DNA of 32,859 bases from an uncultured Bacteroidales bacterium (lineage in GTDB: Bacteria > Bacteroidota > Bacteroidia > Bacteroidales > Paludibacteraceae): assembly GCA_944321155.1 (NCBI GenBank), contig CALUKG010000013.1, forward strand, positions 1 through 32,859, given 5' to 3'. The notes under the pieces are model-generated. The model was not told the DNA's origin. It was given only the letters and a program-made list of their open reading frames with translations, and searched no databases. Positions 18,401-26,399 of the stretch are shown piece after piece; the stretch's first letter is position 1; each line of letters opens with the position of its first letter. A program made the translations under genes and the position numbers.

Positions 18401-18978
18401 CTATCAACGAATATGAAGTAAATATCTATTTGGAGGATTTGAGTTATGACGAAGGACAAACTTTATCTACAACCTTCACACTCAGTTATCCAAGTAGCAT
18501 CATTGCACAAAAATGGAATGATGTCTTAGCAATTTATAATGAAGATTACAATAATTACGGTGATAATTTTGATCAATTCCAATGGTACAAAAATGATGTG
18601 CCCATTTCTGATGGAACAAATCCATATATCTACCTAGGAGAGGGCAATACATTTAACGGAAGTGACGAATATTACGTGGTTTTGCGGCGCGTTTCAGACG
18701 GAAAAACCTTCAGAACCTGTCCGTTTGTCCCGCACATGAAGGCCACCAATAACATTGCCGTGTATCCGTCTCCGGCAAGGAGCGGGCAAACAGTACAAAT
18801 CAGGGGTATAGACGAAGACGCTTCCATCAACATTTTCGGTATTGCCGGTGAAAAAGTAAATCTGCAAAGGGTTTCAGAAGCATCCATGGCATTCAAGGCA
18901 CCGGCCAAACAGGGTCTATATATCATAAATATAGAAACAAAAGAACAAAACATGCGATTAAAGCTACTTGTATATTAA
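15427..18978 (+). CDS. T9SS-type secreted surface protein with jelly-roll, FnIII, PKD-like and GCDS repeats
   Basis: The 1183-aa protein has a long charged n-region and a hydrophobic signal core ending SIQAQ (residue 43). In order follow a jelly-roll module (about 45-228, WFIGKAA, AIDNIQIV), a FnIII-like domain (229-316), a large domain with RLGGSY, KPRFIIQI and GHYGYGYF (317-560) of a kind common in secreted Bacteroidetes proteins, a PKD-like domain (644-735, FYWDFGEG), two GCDS repeats (740-845), a SprB-like segment, a domain with WNDVLAIYNEDYNN and FQWYKN (near 1028), and a sorting domain (1107-1183, VYPSPARSG to KLLVY). It is likely exported by T9SS and surface-attached; no enzyme motif is visible. 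The downstream gene starts 20 bp later and encodes a paralogue. The last 100 or so codons are clearly richer in G+C than the rest. Confidence 0.88.
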   Translation: MIIIIRKTINARDNSTLKSVSKRTLSFAIWVVAMFFSISIQAQTITPLPYFCGFEDAAENAQWTLNSTATSAVVLPNKWFIGKAAAQMGLQSLYISGDEGQTNSYVTQKVAAVYAYREFILPAGQTHTISFHYRSLGDNSCKLYVCWVPTSIRLNSITTGTLPTWVNSNQIEAITIEPGAEWRTATGQIPQSPTAVTRRLVFIWANDPSTSSPIPPSAAIDNIQIVSGESTPPTFITATVTSGTTNVNVSWQGSSERYELLYSKYGNSRTDTIKNISGTSQDILNMQDGVYEFWVRGINPATGEMTAWGFSNTLIVYDPSRYCIDYMNLDAATCRTLHIPNSTPITPNYETDSRITKTVGKVDYGFRSNRSQHTLHYLPEEKDPNTNYQLTTTPPDGSELAAVRLGGSYVTAPPGGTASTSLGEDITYDMNIVPGSKQILLLKYAVVLMDPNDETHDANGKPRFIIQILNRTGTTVLDEKCGFIDFSAGVNTEGWHSTKQPDINGTIRDVYYKDWTTLGINLSEYSGRIKIRLMTSDCNLSGHYGYGYFTLNCQEATVEGVSCNGGGESGVSAPIGFSYEWSPKYPDENEWWESYNGGNNIVCTDRTFFPVKEDTCTYTCRLISLENEECELEIDVSLMPMLPHSAFTPFHMPDTCTNLVRINNSSYVMRGDNMTNLKPETFYWDFGEGAEPRTSTLSNSDIWVKYPQEGGLKTITLKTGMSNDECTDSIAVDFFVPAIGDRDTTIYRYICPNGGRTTVLGHTFRSAADTIMHTKTVAGCDSAVHVIVSEVEHKIIQIDTLICYGDSIYLDYEGRPWYLPGEYQTTLKAEGGCDSVTIQCTLRRMPEMKFNVTYGRSDEAPKSFDLIIEDLTEGDGKRTVIRDGDSALSLKGLKPGTYQLTMIDSLGCEKTITYELNPPKVKCKIGDIGLVCGDDEYYYIPLEVIEGVLDFCEVSYSADAVAAGFPSQATRVLPDENNMLEMALPATTPPIPINEYEVNIYLEDLSYDEGQTLSTTFTLSYPSSIIAQKWNDVLAIYNEDYNNYGDNFDQFQWYKNDVPISDGTNPYIYLGEGNTFNGSDEYYVVLRRVSDGKTFRTCPFVPHMKATNNIAVYPSPARSGQTVQIRGIDEDASINIFGIAGEKVNLQRVSEASMAFKAPAKQGLYIINIETKEQNMRLKLLVY

Positions 18979-18998
18979 ACAAAACACGATATAGTACT

Positions 18999-21900
18999 AT
19001 GAACAAAAGATTGCTAACACTATTATTTGCCGTTGGCACTATGTTTTTTGCATGGGCAGATGAAGTTTACATTTGCGATTTTGAAAATCCGGCTCAATGG
19101 CCACAATGGCAAATGAAGCAAAGCCGTGTAGCCCCCAACACACAATGGTTTATTGGAGGTGCAGAAAGAACTTATGGCACTACGTCCTTGTATGTAACGA
19201 AAGATAATGGTCTAACTGCTGACTATGATAAAAACACATATGGAATACCAGCCTACGTTAGATTGCCGTTAACAGCCGGCAATTATCGAATTAGTTTTGA
19301 TTGGAAAGCAGATGGAAACAGTGGCAACGACAGGCTGTGGGTGGCTCTAGTTCCCAAGGAAACTGACATTTTAGCCACTGAGATATCAGGACTTCCCAAC
19401 GCCATCACATCCAATCTTATCCATCCGGATCCATTCCATGGAAGCGGACAACAATGGAAAACGGAATACATCGATGTACAAATGGTGAGTGACAGCATGC
19501 AACTGTGCTTTTTTTGGGAAGTGACCAGTGTCAATGCCAATACAAAACCAGGAGCCTGCATCGACAATGTACAAGTAGTTCCTAACGAAGCCTCATACAA
19601 AGAACCTGGAAATATATTTCCAGAAAACACGGAAAGCGGATTTACGTTAAGTTGGACGGGAAATACACAGGCATATGAAGTTCTGACATATAATGTAAAA
19701 ACAGGAAGTACCAATTATGAAGTAATGTTTGTTGAAGGCAATCAGTTTACAATGCCTTATGAGTTAATAGAGGAAGGTGCTTTTAAATTTCGCGTACGTC
19801 CTATCACAGATGATACCATACCCGGTTTATGGACAGAAACACGCGTCGTAATGGTATACGACCCGGAAAGTAGATGTTTCGATTATATGAACTTTTACTT
19901 GCCTAATGTCAAATGTACTCACGGACCATTTGACGATCCATATGCTACTGTTGAAGTAATTGATAATGGATACACAGAAATGAGCAGCCGCCATACCATT
20001 CACTACATGGGTGAAGTGGATCCACGTACCTTAACAGGTCGAAATCAATTGAGCACACTTCCTCCAGGGGAAACACTTGCTTCTGTACGCCTAGGTGGTG
20101 AATGGCGCGTTAACGGTGGTAATATAGCCCAATCCATTACCTATACCATACCCATCACAGAAGGTATTGGCCTAATAGAGTTCCAATATGCGGTTGTTGC
20201 TCAAAGCGGTGGACATGATTCACATGAACAGCCACGATTTACATTGGAAATACGTGATAAAAATGGAGTTTCATTAGGCGAATGTATGAAAGCTGATTTT
20301 CGTCCCCCCAAAAATAACCAAGACTGGCAAAGCCAAGGAGGAGAAAAAAGCGGGTGGTATAAAGCTGATGTAGAATTGACCAAGTTTGAAGATGTCTTTT
20401 GGCGCGACTGGACACTAGTTGCGTTCAACGTAGAACAATATGTAGGTGAAGATATTCAAATCATCATCACCAACCGTGCTTGTAAACCAGGTGAGCATTG
20501 GGGTTACATCTATTTTACACTGGGCTGCGCCGATGGCAAATTACAACGTTCTGGCTGTGAAGATCCCAACAACCAGTATCTGATTGCACCAGATGGATTT
20601 GATTACGAATGGGAACGTCCGTTTGATTATGATAGCCTTACCGGACCATGGTATGATGGCCAGGATGTATATGCACGAGAACTATATGTCGCTCCCAACG
20701 ACACCAATACCTACACCTGTTATGTAATGCCCAAAAACAACCCACGCTGTTATTTTACATTAACAGCATCTGGCATACGTCAATTGCCCAAAGCGGATGC
20801 AGAATACGAACATACCCCACACGATTGCATCAACGAGGTTACCTTTACCAGCAAAAGTGCTGTGGTTGGTAGCTATACTACTGAAGAAGGTGTTTCCGTT
20901 GACACCATCATAGGGCCTTGTGATTTAGCATGGATGTTCGGGGAAAATGGTGAATTTGGTGTATCATCAGAAATATCTCCCAAAGTGGAATTTCCTAAAG
21001 AAGGAGGCACCTTTCCTGTAGCTCTTGTAGCCATTATGCCTGATTCTGAGGACGAATGTTCAGATGTGTATGAATTTAATGTAACCGTTCCTTCCATACA
21101 GGAGTCAGAACACATCACCAAGAAACAGGTGTGTGATGGTCTGGAAATAGCATTTGAAGATAGTACTTACAACATCACCAAAGACACCACCATACAAGTT
21201 GTATACGAAGCATTTGGTGGATGTGACAGCATACGGACATTGGAAGTTACTTTGATTGATCCAGACACTATCTGTATGGGAGGTAGTTATGAGTTCTACG
21301 GCAACACTTACACAGAGGCGGGAACATATACCTACAGAGCTCAAGGAACAGAGGCAGATGGATGCGACAGTATCGATTACGAACTATGCCTTGTCGTACT
21401 TGACACGTTGGATATGGAAATTGGAACCCCTGTCAATGAATCGTGCAATGCTACCGACCGAAAAATACTTGTTCCTTACACCTTACTAGCGGGTGTCGCC
21501 ACGGTATTTGATGTTAGGTTTGATGAAGAAGCCCATGCACAAGGATTTACAGACATGATTGGTCTGCCTGTTCAATCTGCAGAAGACGTAACTTTTAATA
21601 TAAGCAGCAGCGCCATGCCAGACCGTTATATTGCCACATTCACATTTTACAATGAGTATGATTGTGGTGACAAGACCTTTGAAGTTCCTTTAGATGTATA
21701 TTATCCAGCTGATGTTATGACCCACAGATGGGATGATGTACTTGCTGTTAGAAACGAGAATTATAACAATCCCAATGGAGAAGGTTACAAATTTACTGCA
21801 TTCCAATGGTACAAGGATGGACAACCCATCGAAGGAGAAACAAAATCATATCTGTATCTACCTAATGAAAAATTGGATTCAAATACAGAATATCAAGTAG

Positions 21901-22235
21901 CATTGACACGTGAAGGTTCAAATGAAAGTATTCTCAGTTGTCCAGCAGAATTTACCATTACAGATAAAGATAAAAATGTTAATATCAAACTGGAAACCAG
22001 CTATTCTAAAGAGACATCTCAAGGAATGCCGATACGCATATATGCAAACAAACCTGTCAGCGGAACTGCAGTTGTATATAATATGTTTGGAATGGTAATA
22101 AGCAGTACAAAAGTGACAGAAGGAGAATACGAACTACCTATACCACCAACAACGGGCGTGTACATTGTGAAAACCGTTTTGCAAGATACGGACAGCAACA
22201 CTTATGAACAAACAGAACGCATCATTATACAATAA
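18999..22235 (+). CDS. T9SS-type secreted surface protein, paralogue of the preceding gene
   Basis: The 1078-aa protein has a signal peptide of about 20 residues (MNKRLLTLLFAVGTMFFAWA). The domain order repeats that of the upstream neighbour: jelly-roll (21-195, WFIGGAE, CIDNVQVV), FnIII-like (200-286), the RLGGEW/QPRFTLEI/GEHWGYIYF domain (287-530), a PKD-like region (597-700), two GCDSI repeats (703-803), a domain with WDDVLAVRNENYNN and FQWYKDG (near 908), and a C-terminal domain (about 991-1078). The end fits a sorting domain less well than its neighbours do: it has IRIYANKPVSGTAVVYNMFG and GVYIVKTV but no NP or SP motif. It is the second gene of a two-gene operon with no room for its own promoter. 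Divergence between the two is high, so the duplication is old or the genes were assembled from shared modules. The binding target is unknown. Confidence 0.87.
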   Translation: MNKRLLTLLFAVGTMFFAWADEVYICDFENPAQWPQWQMKQSRVAPNTQWFIGGAERTYGTTSLYVTKDNGLTADYDKNTYGIPAYVRLPLTAGNYRISFDWKADGNSGNDRLWVALVPKETDILATEISGLPNAITSNLIHPDPFHGSGQQWKTEYIDVQMVSDSMQLCFFWEVTSVNANTKPGACIDNVQVVPNEASYKEPGNIFPENTESGFTLSWTGNTQAYEVLTYNVKTGSTNYEVMFVEGNQFTMPYELIEEGAFKFRVRPITDDTIPGLWTETRVVMVYDPESRCFDYMNFYLPNVKCTHGPFDDPYATVEVIDNGYTEMSSRHTIHYMGEVDPRTLTGRNQLSTLPPGETLASVRLGGEWRVNGGNIAQSITYTIPITEGIGLIEFQYAVVAQSGGHDSHEQPRFTLEIRDKNGVSLGECMKADFRPPKNNQDWQSQGGEKSGWYKADVELTKFEDVFWRDWTLVAFNVEQYVGEDIQIIITNRACKPGEHWGYIYFTLGCADGKLQRSGCEDPNNQYLIAPDGFDYEWERPFDYDSLTGPWYDGQDVYARELYVAPNDTNTYTCYVMPKNNPRCYFTLTASGIRQLPKADAEYEHTPHDCINEVTFTSKSAVVGSYTTEEGVSVDTIIGPCDLAWMFGENGEFGVSSEISPKVEFPKEGGTFPVALVAIMPDSEDECSDVYEFNVTVPSIQESEHITKKQVCDGLEIAFEDSTYNITKDTTIQVVYEAFGGCDSIRTLEVTLIDPDTICMGGSYEFYGNTYTEAGTYTYRAQGTEADGCDSIDYELCLVVLDTLDMEIGTPVNESCNATDRKILVPYTLLAGVATVFDVRFDEEAHAQGFTDMIGLPVQSAEDVTFNISSSAMPDRYIATFTFYNEYDCGDKTFEVPLDVYYPADVMTHRWDDVLAVRNENYNNPNGEGYKFTAFQWYKDGQPIEGETKSYLYLPNEKLDSNTEYQVALTREGSNESILSCPAEFTITDKDKNVNIKLETSYSKETSQGMPIRIYANKPVSGTAVVYNMFGMVISSTKVTEGEYELPIPPTTGVYIVKTVLQDTDSNTYEQTERIIIQ

Positions 22236-22257
22236 TAAGTATAATTACTAAACGCCA

Positions 22258-22288
22258 AGAGGCAGATTTCTTCCCGGAATCTGCCTCT
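22258..22288 (+). terminator. Terminator of the tandem surface-protein operon
   Basis: AGAGGCAGATT (22258-22268) and AATCTGCCTCT (22278-22288) form an 11 bp perfect stem with a 9 nt loop, followed by the T-rich ATTATTTC. It begins 22 bp after the stop codon of the 1078-aa gene. Confidence 0.85.
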
Positions 22289-22380
22289 ATTATTTCATGG
22301 CATCTCAACGAGCTACATTCTTACACATCATATATAAGTTTAATAAGAATAAAAAGGAGGACAACTAATCTTTAGTATAA

Positions 22381-22411
22381 TTGGTCAAATAATGGCTTTG
22401 CAGTACCTTTG
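22381..22411 (+). promoter_or_regulatory. Predicted promoter of the GNAT-nitrilase gene
   Basis: TTG (22381-22383) lies 20 nt upstream of TACCTTTG (22404-22411), a full Bacteroidota consensus match. The start would be near 22418, leaving a leader of about 225 nt before the ATG at 22644. Confidence 0.72.
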
Positions 22412-22643
22412 CAAAAAAATTTGAAGGCCAATATTCAACCAGCTCTTGTGGCACCTATAGCCTATGTGAAGTTAAGGAACCACAGAGAACAATTGAAAAT
22501 CATAAATTCCTTTGCATTTGTACTTGAAGACAGCACTACGCATACGGAAGGTAGATGCAGATGCAAATAAGCAACAAGAAAACTGATGGCCTCTGATTTG
22601 CATGTATGAATATCAACAAAATAAGTATAGAAAAGATTGTGTT
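22412..22643 (+). other. Long leader of the GNAT-nitrilase gene with a small hairpin
   Basis: This stretch contains no supported gene. CTCTTGTGG (22443-22451) and CCACAGAG (22480-22487) can pair as a stem with one bulged T, with a further short CCT/AGG pairing inside. Nothing matches a riboswitch I can recognise. Confidence 0.4.
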
Positions 22644-24176
22644 ATGGGAAAAAAGCAGAAGATTAACAAAGTGGAAGTACGTAATTTGCACATAGAAGAT
22701 TACCAACAGCTTTCACAATCATTCAAACGTGTCTATGCAGACAAAGACGTATTTTGGACACACGAGCAAATAGAGAAACTTATCAATATATTTCCCGAAG
22801 GTCAAGTAGTGACAGTAGTAGACAATAGAATTGTCGGATGCGCTTTGTCCATCATTGTTGATTATGACCTGGTGAAGGGAGACCATACTTATGCCAAAGT
22901 AACAGGAAATGAAACCTTTGATACGCACAATCCGGAAGGTAACATTCTTTATGGTATCGAAGTCTTTATACATCCTGACTACCGAGGTCTACGTCTGGCA
23001 AGACGCATGTATGAATACCGCAAGGAATTATGCGAAAAACTGAATCTAAAAGCGATTATGTTTGGTGGGCGTATACCCAACTATCATAAATATGCCGACA
23101 AGATGCGCCCCAAAGAATATATTGAGAAGGTGCGCAGCCGTGAGATATATGACCCGGTATTGACATTCCAACTTTCCAATGATTTCCATGTACGTAGGGT
23201 AATGAAAAACTATCTGCCCAATGACGAGGAGTCTAAACATTGCGCTACCCTACTCCAGTGGGACAACATTTATTATCAACCACCCACACAAGAATTTGTT
23301 GACAAAAAGACTACTGTGCGTGTCGGTTTAGTACAATGGCAAATGCGTTCCTACAACACACTTGACGATGTATTTGAGCAAGTGGAATTTTTTGTTGATG
23401 CCGTTTCTGACTACAAAAGTGATTTTATTCTGTTTCCTGAATATTTCAATGCTCCACTTATGGCCAAATACAACCACCTCGGTGAAGCACAATCTATCCG
23501 TGAACTGGCGCAATATACAGATGCAATGAGAGACAGGTTTATTAACTTGGCTATCAGCTACAACATCAACATCATCACAGGAAGTATGCCTTACATAAAG
23601 CCTGATGGTGGATTGTACAATGTTGGCTTCCTTTGCCGACGCGACGGCTCGTATGAGATGTATGAAAAAGTACATGTCACCCCAGATGAAATCAAAAGCT
23701 GGGGCTTAAGCGGAGGAGATATGGTAAAAACATTTGATACAGACTGCGCCAAAATCGGTGTGCTCATATGTTACGACGTGGAATTCCCGGAACTGTCACG
23801 CATATTGGCCGACCAAGGCATGCAAATATTATTCGTTCCATTCCTTACCGACACCCAAAATGGCTATTCACGTGTAAGAGTATGTGCACAGGCCCGCGCC
23901 ATTGAAAACGAATGTTTCGTAGTTATAGCAGGTAGCGTTGGCAACCTGCCCCGTGTCCACAATATGGATATACAATACGCCCAGTCCGGCGTATTCACTC
24001 CATGCGATTTCGCATTTCCCACAGACGGCAAACGTGCAGAAGCCACGCCAAATGCAGAAATGATTCTCATTTCCGACGTAGATCTCGACCTACTCAGCGA
24101 ATTGCACACCTATGGTAGTGTCAGAAATCTGCTGGACAGGCGGCATGACCTATATGAGTTGAAAGTCAAACATTGA
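22644..24176 (+). CDS. GNAT acetyltransferase-carbon-nitrogen hydrolase (nitrilase superfamily) fusion
   Basis: The 510-aa protein has two enzyme domains. Residues 5 to about 200 form a GNAT-like acetyltransferase domain (VEVRNLHIEDYQQLSQSF, then VFIHPDYRGLRLARRMYEYRKELCEKL, the acetyl-CoA binding region). From about 225 to 500 there is a nitrilase-superfamily amidohydrolase with the full Glu-Lys-Cys triad: E266 in FPEYFNAP, K342 in YEKVHVTPDE and C376 in LICYDVEFPE. The same order and length occur in Bacillus subtilis YhcX. The substrate is not known; the family cleaves small amides or transfers acyl groups. I chose the ATG at 22644 (MGKKQKINKVEVRN) over the one 14 codons upstream, because the family normally begins just before this motif and the extra residues look like untranslated leader. 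It appears monocistronic, since the next gene has its own promoter. Confidence 0.9.
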   Translation: MGKKQKINKVEVRNLHIEDYQQLSQSFKRVYADKDVFWTHEQIEKLINIFPEGQVVTVVDNRIVGCALSIIVDYDLVKGDHTYAKVTGNETFDTHNPEGNILYGIEVFIHPDYRGLRLARRMYEYRKELCEKLNLKAIMFGGRIPNYHKYADKMRPKEYIEKVRSREIYDPVLTFQLSNDFHVRRVMKNYLPNDEESKHCATLLQWDNIYYQPPTQEFVDKKTTVRVGLVQWQMRSYNTLDDVFEQVEFFVDAVSDYKSDFILFPEYFNAPLMAKYNHLGEAQSIRELAQYTDAMRDRFINLAISYNINIITGSMPYIKPDGGLYNVGFLCRRDGSYEMYEKVHVTPDEIKSWGLSGGDMVKTFDTDCAKIGVLICYDVEFPELSRILADQGMQILFVPFLTDTQNGYSRVRVCAQARAIENECFVVIAGSVGNLPRVHNMDIQYAQSGVFTPCDFAFPTDGKRAEATPNAEMILISDVDLDLLSELHTYGSVRNLLDRRHDLYELKVKH

Positions 24177-24228
24177 ATGTACTAAAAGAGAGGAAAATAA
24201 GACATAAAATCAGTGGTAAAACACGCAC

Positions 24229-24259
24229 TTGTCCCATTGCCACTTTTTTAGTACCTTTG
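24229..24259 (+). promoter_or_regulatory. Predicted promoter of the NifU-like/GGGtGRT operon
   Basis: TTG (24229-24231) lies 20 nt upstream of TACCTTTG (24252-24259). The predicted start near 24266 gives a leader of about 110 nt. This is a full match to the Bacteroidota consensus and fits the strongly expressed look of the genes it drives. Confidence 0.75.
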
Positions 24260-24375
24260 CAGCCGTATTAGAAGGATAAAAAGATTCAGGTATCAAACCT
24301 GTCATACTTACATTTATTTGGATTGTACAGAAAGAATCTTCATTAATTAATTTATTAACTAAACAAAAAACGACT

Positions 24376-25077
24376 ATGGTTTATTCAAGCGAAGTAGAAC
24401 ACATGTGTGTCGTAAAAAAAGGACCTAACCACGGCCCGGCTCCCATACCTGAAGAAGGCAAGTGGGTAAAAGCCAGAGAGATCAAAGATATTTCAGGACT
24501 TACACACGGTGTGGGTTGGTGCGCACCTCAACAAGGAGCCTGCAAACTTACATTGAACGTAAAAGACGGCGTAATACAAGAAGCATTGGTAGAAACAATC
24601 GGTTGCTCAGGTATGACTCACTCTGCAGCTATGGCATCTGAAATCCTGCCAGGCAAAACCATTCTTGAGGCATTGAACACTGACTTGGTATGCGATGCCA
24701 TCAATACTGCTATGCGCGAATTGTTCCTTCAAATCGTATACGGACGTACCCAATCAGCTTTCTCTGAAGGCGGTTTGATGGTAGGTGCCGGATTGGAAGA
24801 CCTTGGTAAAGGTTTGCGTAGTCAAGTAGGAACCATGTATGGAACATTGGCAAAAGGTCCACGTTACTTGGAAATGGCAGAAGGTTACATCAAAACCATT
24901 GCTTTGGACAAAAACGACGAAGTATGCGGTTATGAGTTTGTTCACCTTGGCAAGTTCATGGAAGAAATCAAGAAAGGCACTGATGCCAACGAGGCATTGA
25001 AGAAAGTAACTGGAACATACGGTCGCTTTACTGAAGAACAAGGTGCAGTTAAACACATTGACCCACGTCACGCTTAA
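24376..25077 (+). CDS. NifU-like iron-sulfur cluster scaffold family protein
   Basis: The 233-aa cytoplasmic protein belongs to the group annotated as iron-sulfur cluster assembly scaffold (NifU N-terminal/IscU-like), found beside GGGtGRT proteins in anaerobes. Cysteines that could bind a cluster are C49 (GWCAPQQGAC), C56 in the same motif and C77 (ETIGCSGMTHSAAMASEIL); the GCSG loop recalls the second IscU cysteine motif. It is longer than IscU (about 130 aa), with a C-terminal extension rich in charged residues (YGRFTEEQGAVKHIDPRHA). The role in cluster assembly is inferred from the family name; this branch has not been characterised as far as I know. The partner gene starts 17 bp downstream. 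Codons are biased towards a small set, suggesting high expression. Confidence 0.82.
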   Translation: MVYSSEVEHMCVVKKGPNHGPAPIPEEGKWVKAREIKDISGLTHGVGWCAPQQGACKLTLNVKDGVIQEALVETIGCSGMTHSAAMASEILPGKTILEALNTDLVCDAINTAMRELFLQIVYGRTQSAFSEGGLMVGAGLEDLGKGLRSQVGTMYGTLAKGPRYLEMAEGYIKTIALDKNDEVCGYEFVHLGKFMEEIKKGTDANEALKKVTGTYGRFTEEQGAVKHIDPRHA

Positions 25078-25080
25078 AAT

Positions 25081-25086
25081 AGGAGG
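25081..25086 (+). promoter_or_regulatory. Strong Shine-Dalgarno site of the GGGtGRT gene
   Basis: AGGAGG at 25081-25086 sits 8 nt before the ATG at 25095. Such a perfect site is uncommon among the genes in this window, most of which have A-rich upstream sequences without a clear match. It fixes the start codon and implies strong translation. Confidence 0.8.
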
Positions 25087-25094
25087 AAGAGATT

Positions 25095-26105
25095 ATGATA
25101 AGAGAAGTAAAATTCGAATCACAAGAGCGCCGCATCAAACAAATTTTGGCAGCTTTGAACCAATATGGCATTAAAGACATCGAAGAAGCCAATACCATTT
25201 GTGACCAATATGGTCTTGACCCCTATAAAGCATGTGAGGAAACTCAACCTATCTGCTTTGAAAATGCAAAATGGGCTTATGTAGTAGGTACTGCCATTGC
25301 ATTGAAGAAAGGTTGCAAAACTGCTGCTGAAGCTGCTGAAGCAATCGGTATCGGTTTGCAGGCATTCTGTATTCCTGGTTCTGTTGCCGATGACCGCAAA
25401 GTAGGTATTGGTCACGGTAACTTGGCTGCTATGTTGCTTCGTGAAGAAACCAAATGCTTTGCATTCTTGGCTGGTCACGAATCATTCGCTGCAGCAGAAG
25501 GCGCTATCAAGATTGCTGCTAAAGCAGACAAAGTTCGTAAAGAACCATTGCGTTGCATCTTGAACGGTCTTGGTAAAGATGCAGCTCAAATCATCAGCCG
25601 TATCAATGGATTTACTTATGTACAGACTGAGTTTGACTATTTCACCGGCGAATTGAAAGTTGTTCGTGAAATCGCTTATTCAGATGGTCCTCGTGCCAAA
25701 GTAAAATGCTATGGTGCTGACGATGTACGTGAAGGTGTAGCTATCATGTGGAAAGAAGGCGTTGACGTATCTATTACAGGTAACTCTACTAACCCAACCC
25801 GTTTCCAACACCCAGTAGCTGGTACATACAAGAAAGAACGCATCTTGGCAGGTAAGCCTTATTTCTCAGTTGCTTCCGGTGGTGGTACAGGCCGTACATT
25901 GCACCCAGACAACATGGCTGCTGGTCCTGCTTCTTACGGTATGACTGACACTATGGGTCGTATGCACTCTGATGCACAATTTGCTGGTTCTTCATCAGTT
26001 CCTGCACACGTAGAAATGATGGGCTTCCTCGGCATCGGAAACAACCCAATGGTAGGATGTACTGTAGCATGTGCTGTTGACGTAGCTCAAGCATTGAACA
26101 AGTAA
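25095..26105 (+). CDS. GGGtGRT family protein
   Basis: The 336-aa protein carries the diagnostic motif GGGTGRTLHPDNMA, with the GGGTGRT run at residues 262-268. It is a recognised but functionally uncharacterised family named after this motif. Visible features are an N-terminal helical part (EVKFESQERRIKQILAALNQYGIKDIEEA), glycine-rich stretches typical of an enzyme, and a cysteine-bearing C-terminus (NNPMVGCTVACAVDVAQALNK). No signal peptide or membrane segment is present, so it should be cytoplasmic. It follows the NifU-like gene in a two-gene operon ended by a strong terminator, which points to a shared task, perhaps metal or iron-sulfur chemistry; this is inference from context. Codon use is strongly biased (GGT, GCT, CGT), suggesting an abundant protein. 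Confidence 0.9.
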   Translation: MIREVKFESQERRIKQILAALNQYGIKDIEEANTICDQYGLDPYKACEETQPICFENAKWAYVVGTAIALKKGCKTAAEAAEAIGIGLQAFCIPGSVADDRKVGIGHGNLAAMLLREETKCFAFLAGHESFAAAEGAIKIAAKADKVRKEPLRCILNGLGKDAAQIISRINGFTYVQTEFDYFTGELKVVREIAYSDGPRAKVKCYGADDVREGVAIMWKEGVDVSITGNSTNPTRFQHPVAGTYKKERILAGKPYFSVASGGGTGRTLHPDNMAAGPASYGMTDTMGRMHSDAQFAGSSSVPAHVEMMGFLGIGNNPMVGCTVACAVDVAQALNK

Positions 26106-26125
26106 TTCATACTAAACCTATTTAC

Positions 26126-26164
26126 AAGGGCTGCATCAAAATGATTCGTTTTGTTGCAGCCCTT
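26126..26164 (+). terminator. Terminator of the NifU-like/GGGtGRT operon
   Basis: AAGGGCTGCA (26126-26135) pairs with TGCAGCCCTT (26155-26164), with CAAAA/TTTTG continuing the stem inside. The hairpin is followed by ATAGTTTTT. Confidence 0.88.
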
Positions 26165-26368
26165 ATAGTTTTTCCAGATAGAGAAGAAATTTAGAATGAC
26201 AATAAAAGAGTTTTACAGATGTAACTAACTGAATCATTTTGCAGACACTCAAAAACTCAGAGCAATTTTGCAAATGCCTTCATTGTTTCTAAAAAGAAGA
26301 AAAGCTGTACTGCTTCGATTTTGCATATTTTTCTTCAACAAATTCTCACTTATTTATCTTAAATTCCT

Positions 26369-26376
26369 ATCTTTGC
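26369..26376 (+). promoter_or_regulatory. Possible -7 element of the FKBP gene run
   Basis: TATCTTTG matches the TAnnTTTG -7 consensus 24 nt before the ATG at 26400. No TTG lies at the usual 19-21 nt spacing; the nearest candidate is TTC at 22 nt. This gives a short leader and supports the ATG at 26400 over an in-frame start 44 codons upstream. The rest of the gap 26165-26368 shows nothing recognisable. Confidence 0.5.
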
Positions 26377-26399
26377 CCTTTCAAATCAATACAAACACA

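Noticed and set aside
26268..26399. 44-codon N-terminal extension of the first FKBP
   Set aside because: It is unlike the family, precedes the likely -7 element, and would turn a normal cytoplasmic protein into an odd basic-hydrophobic fusion.
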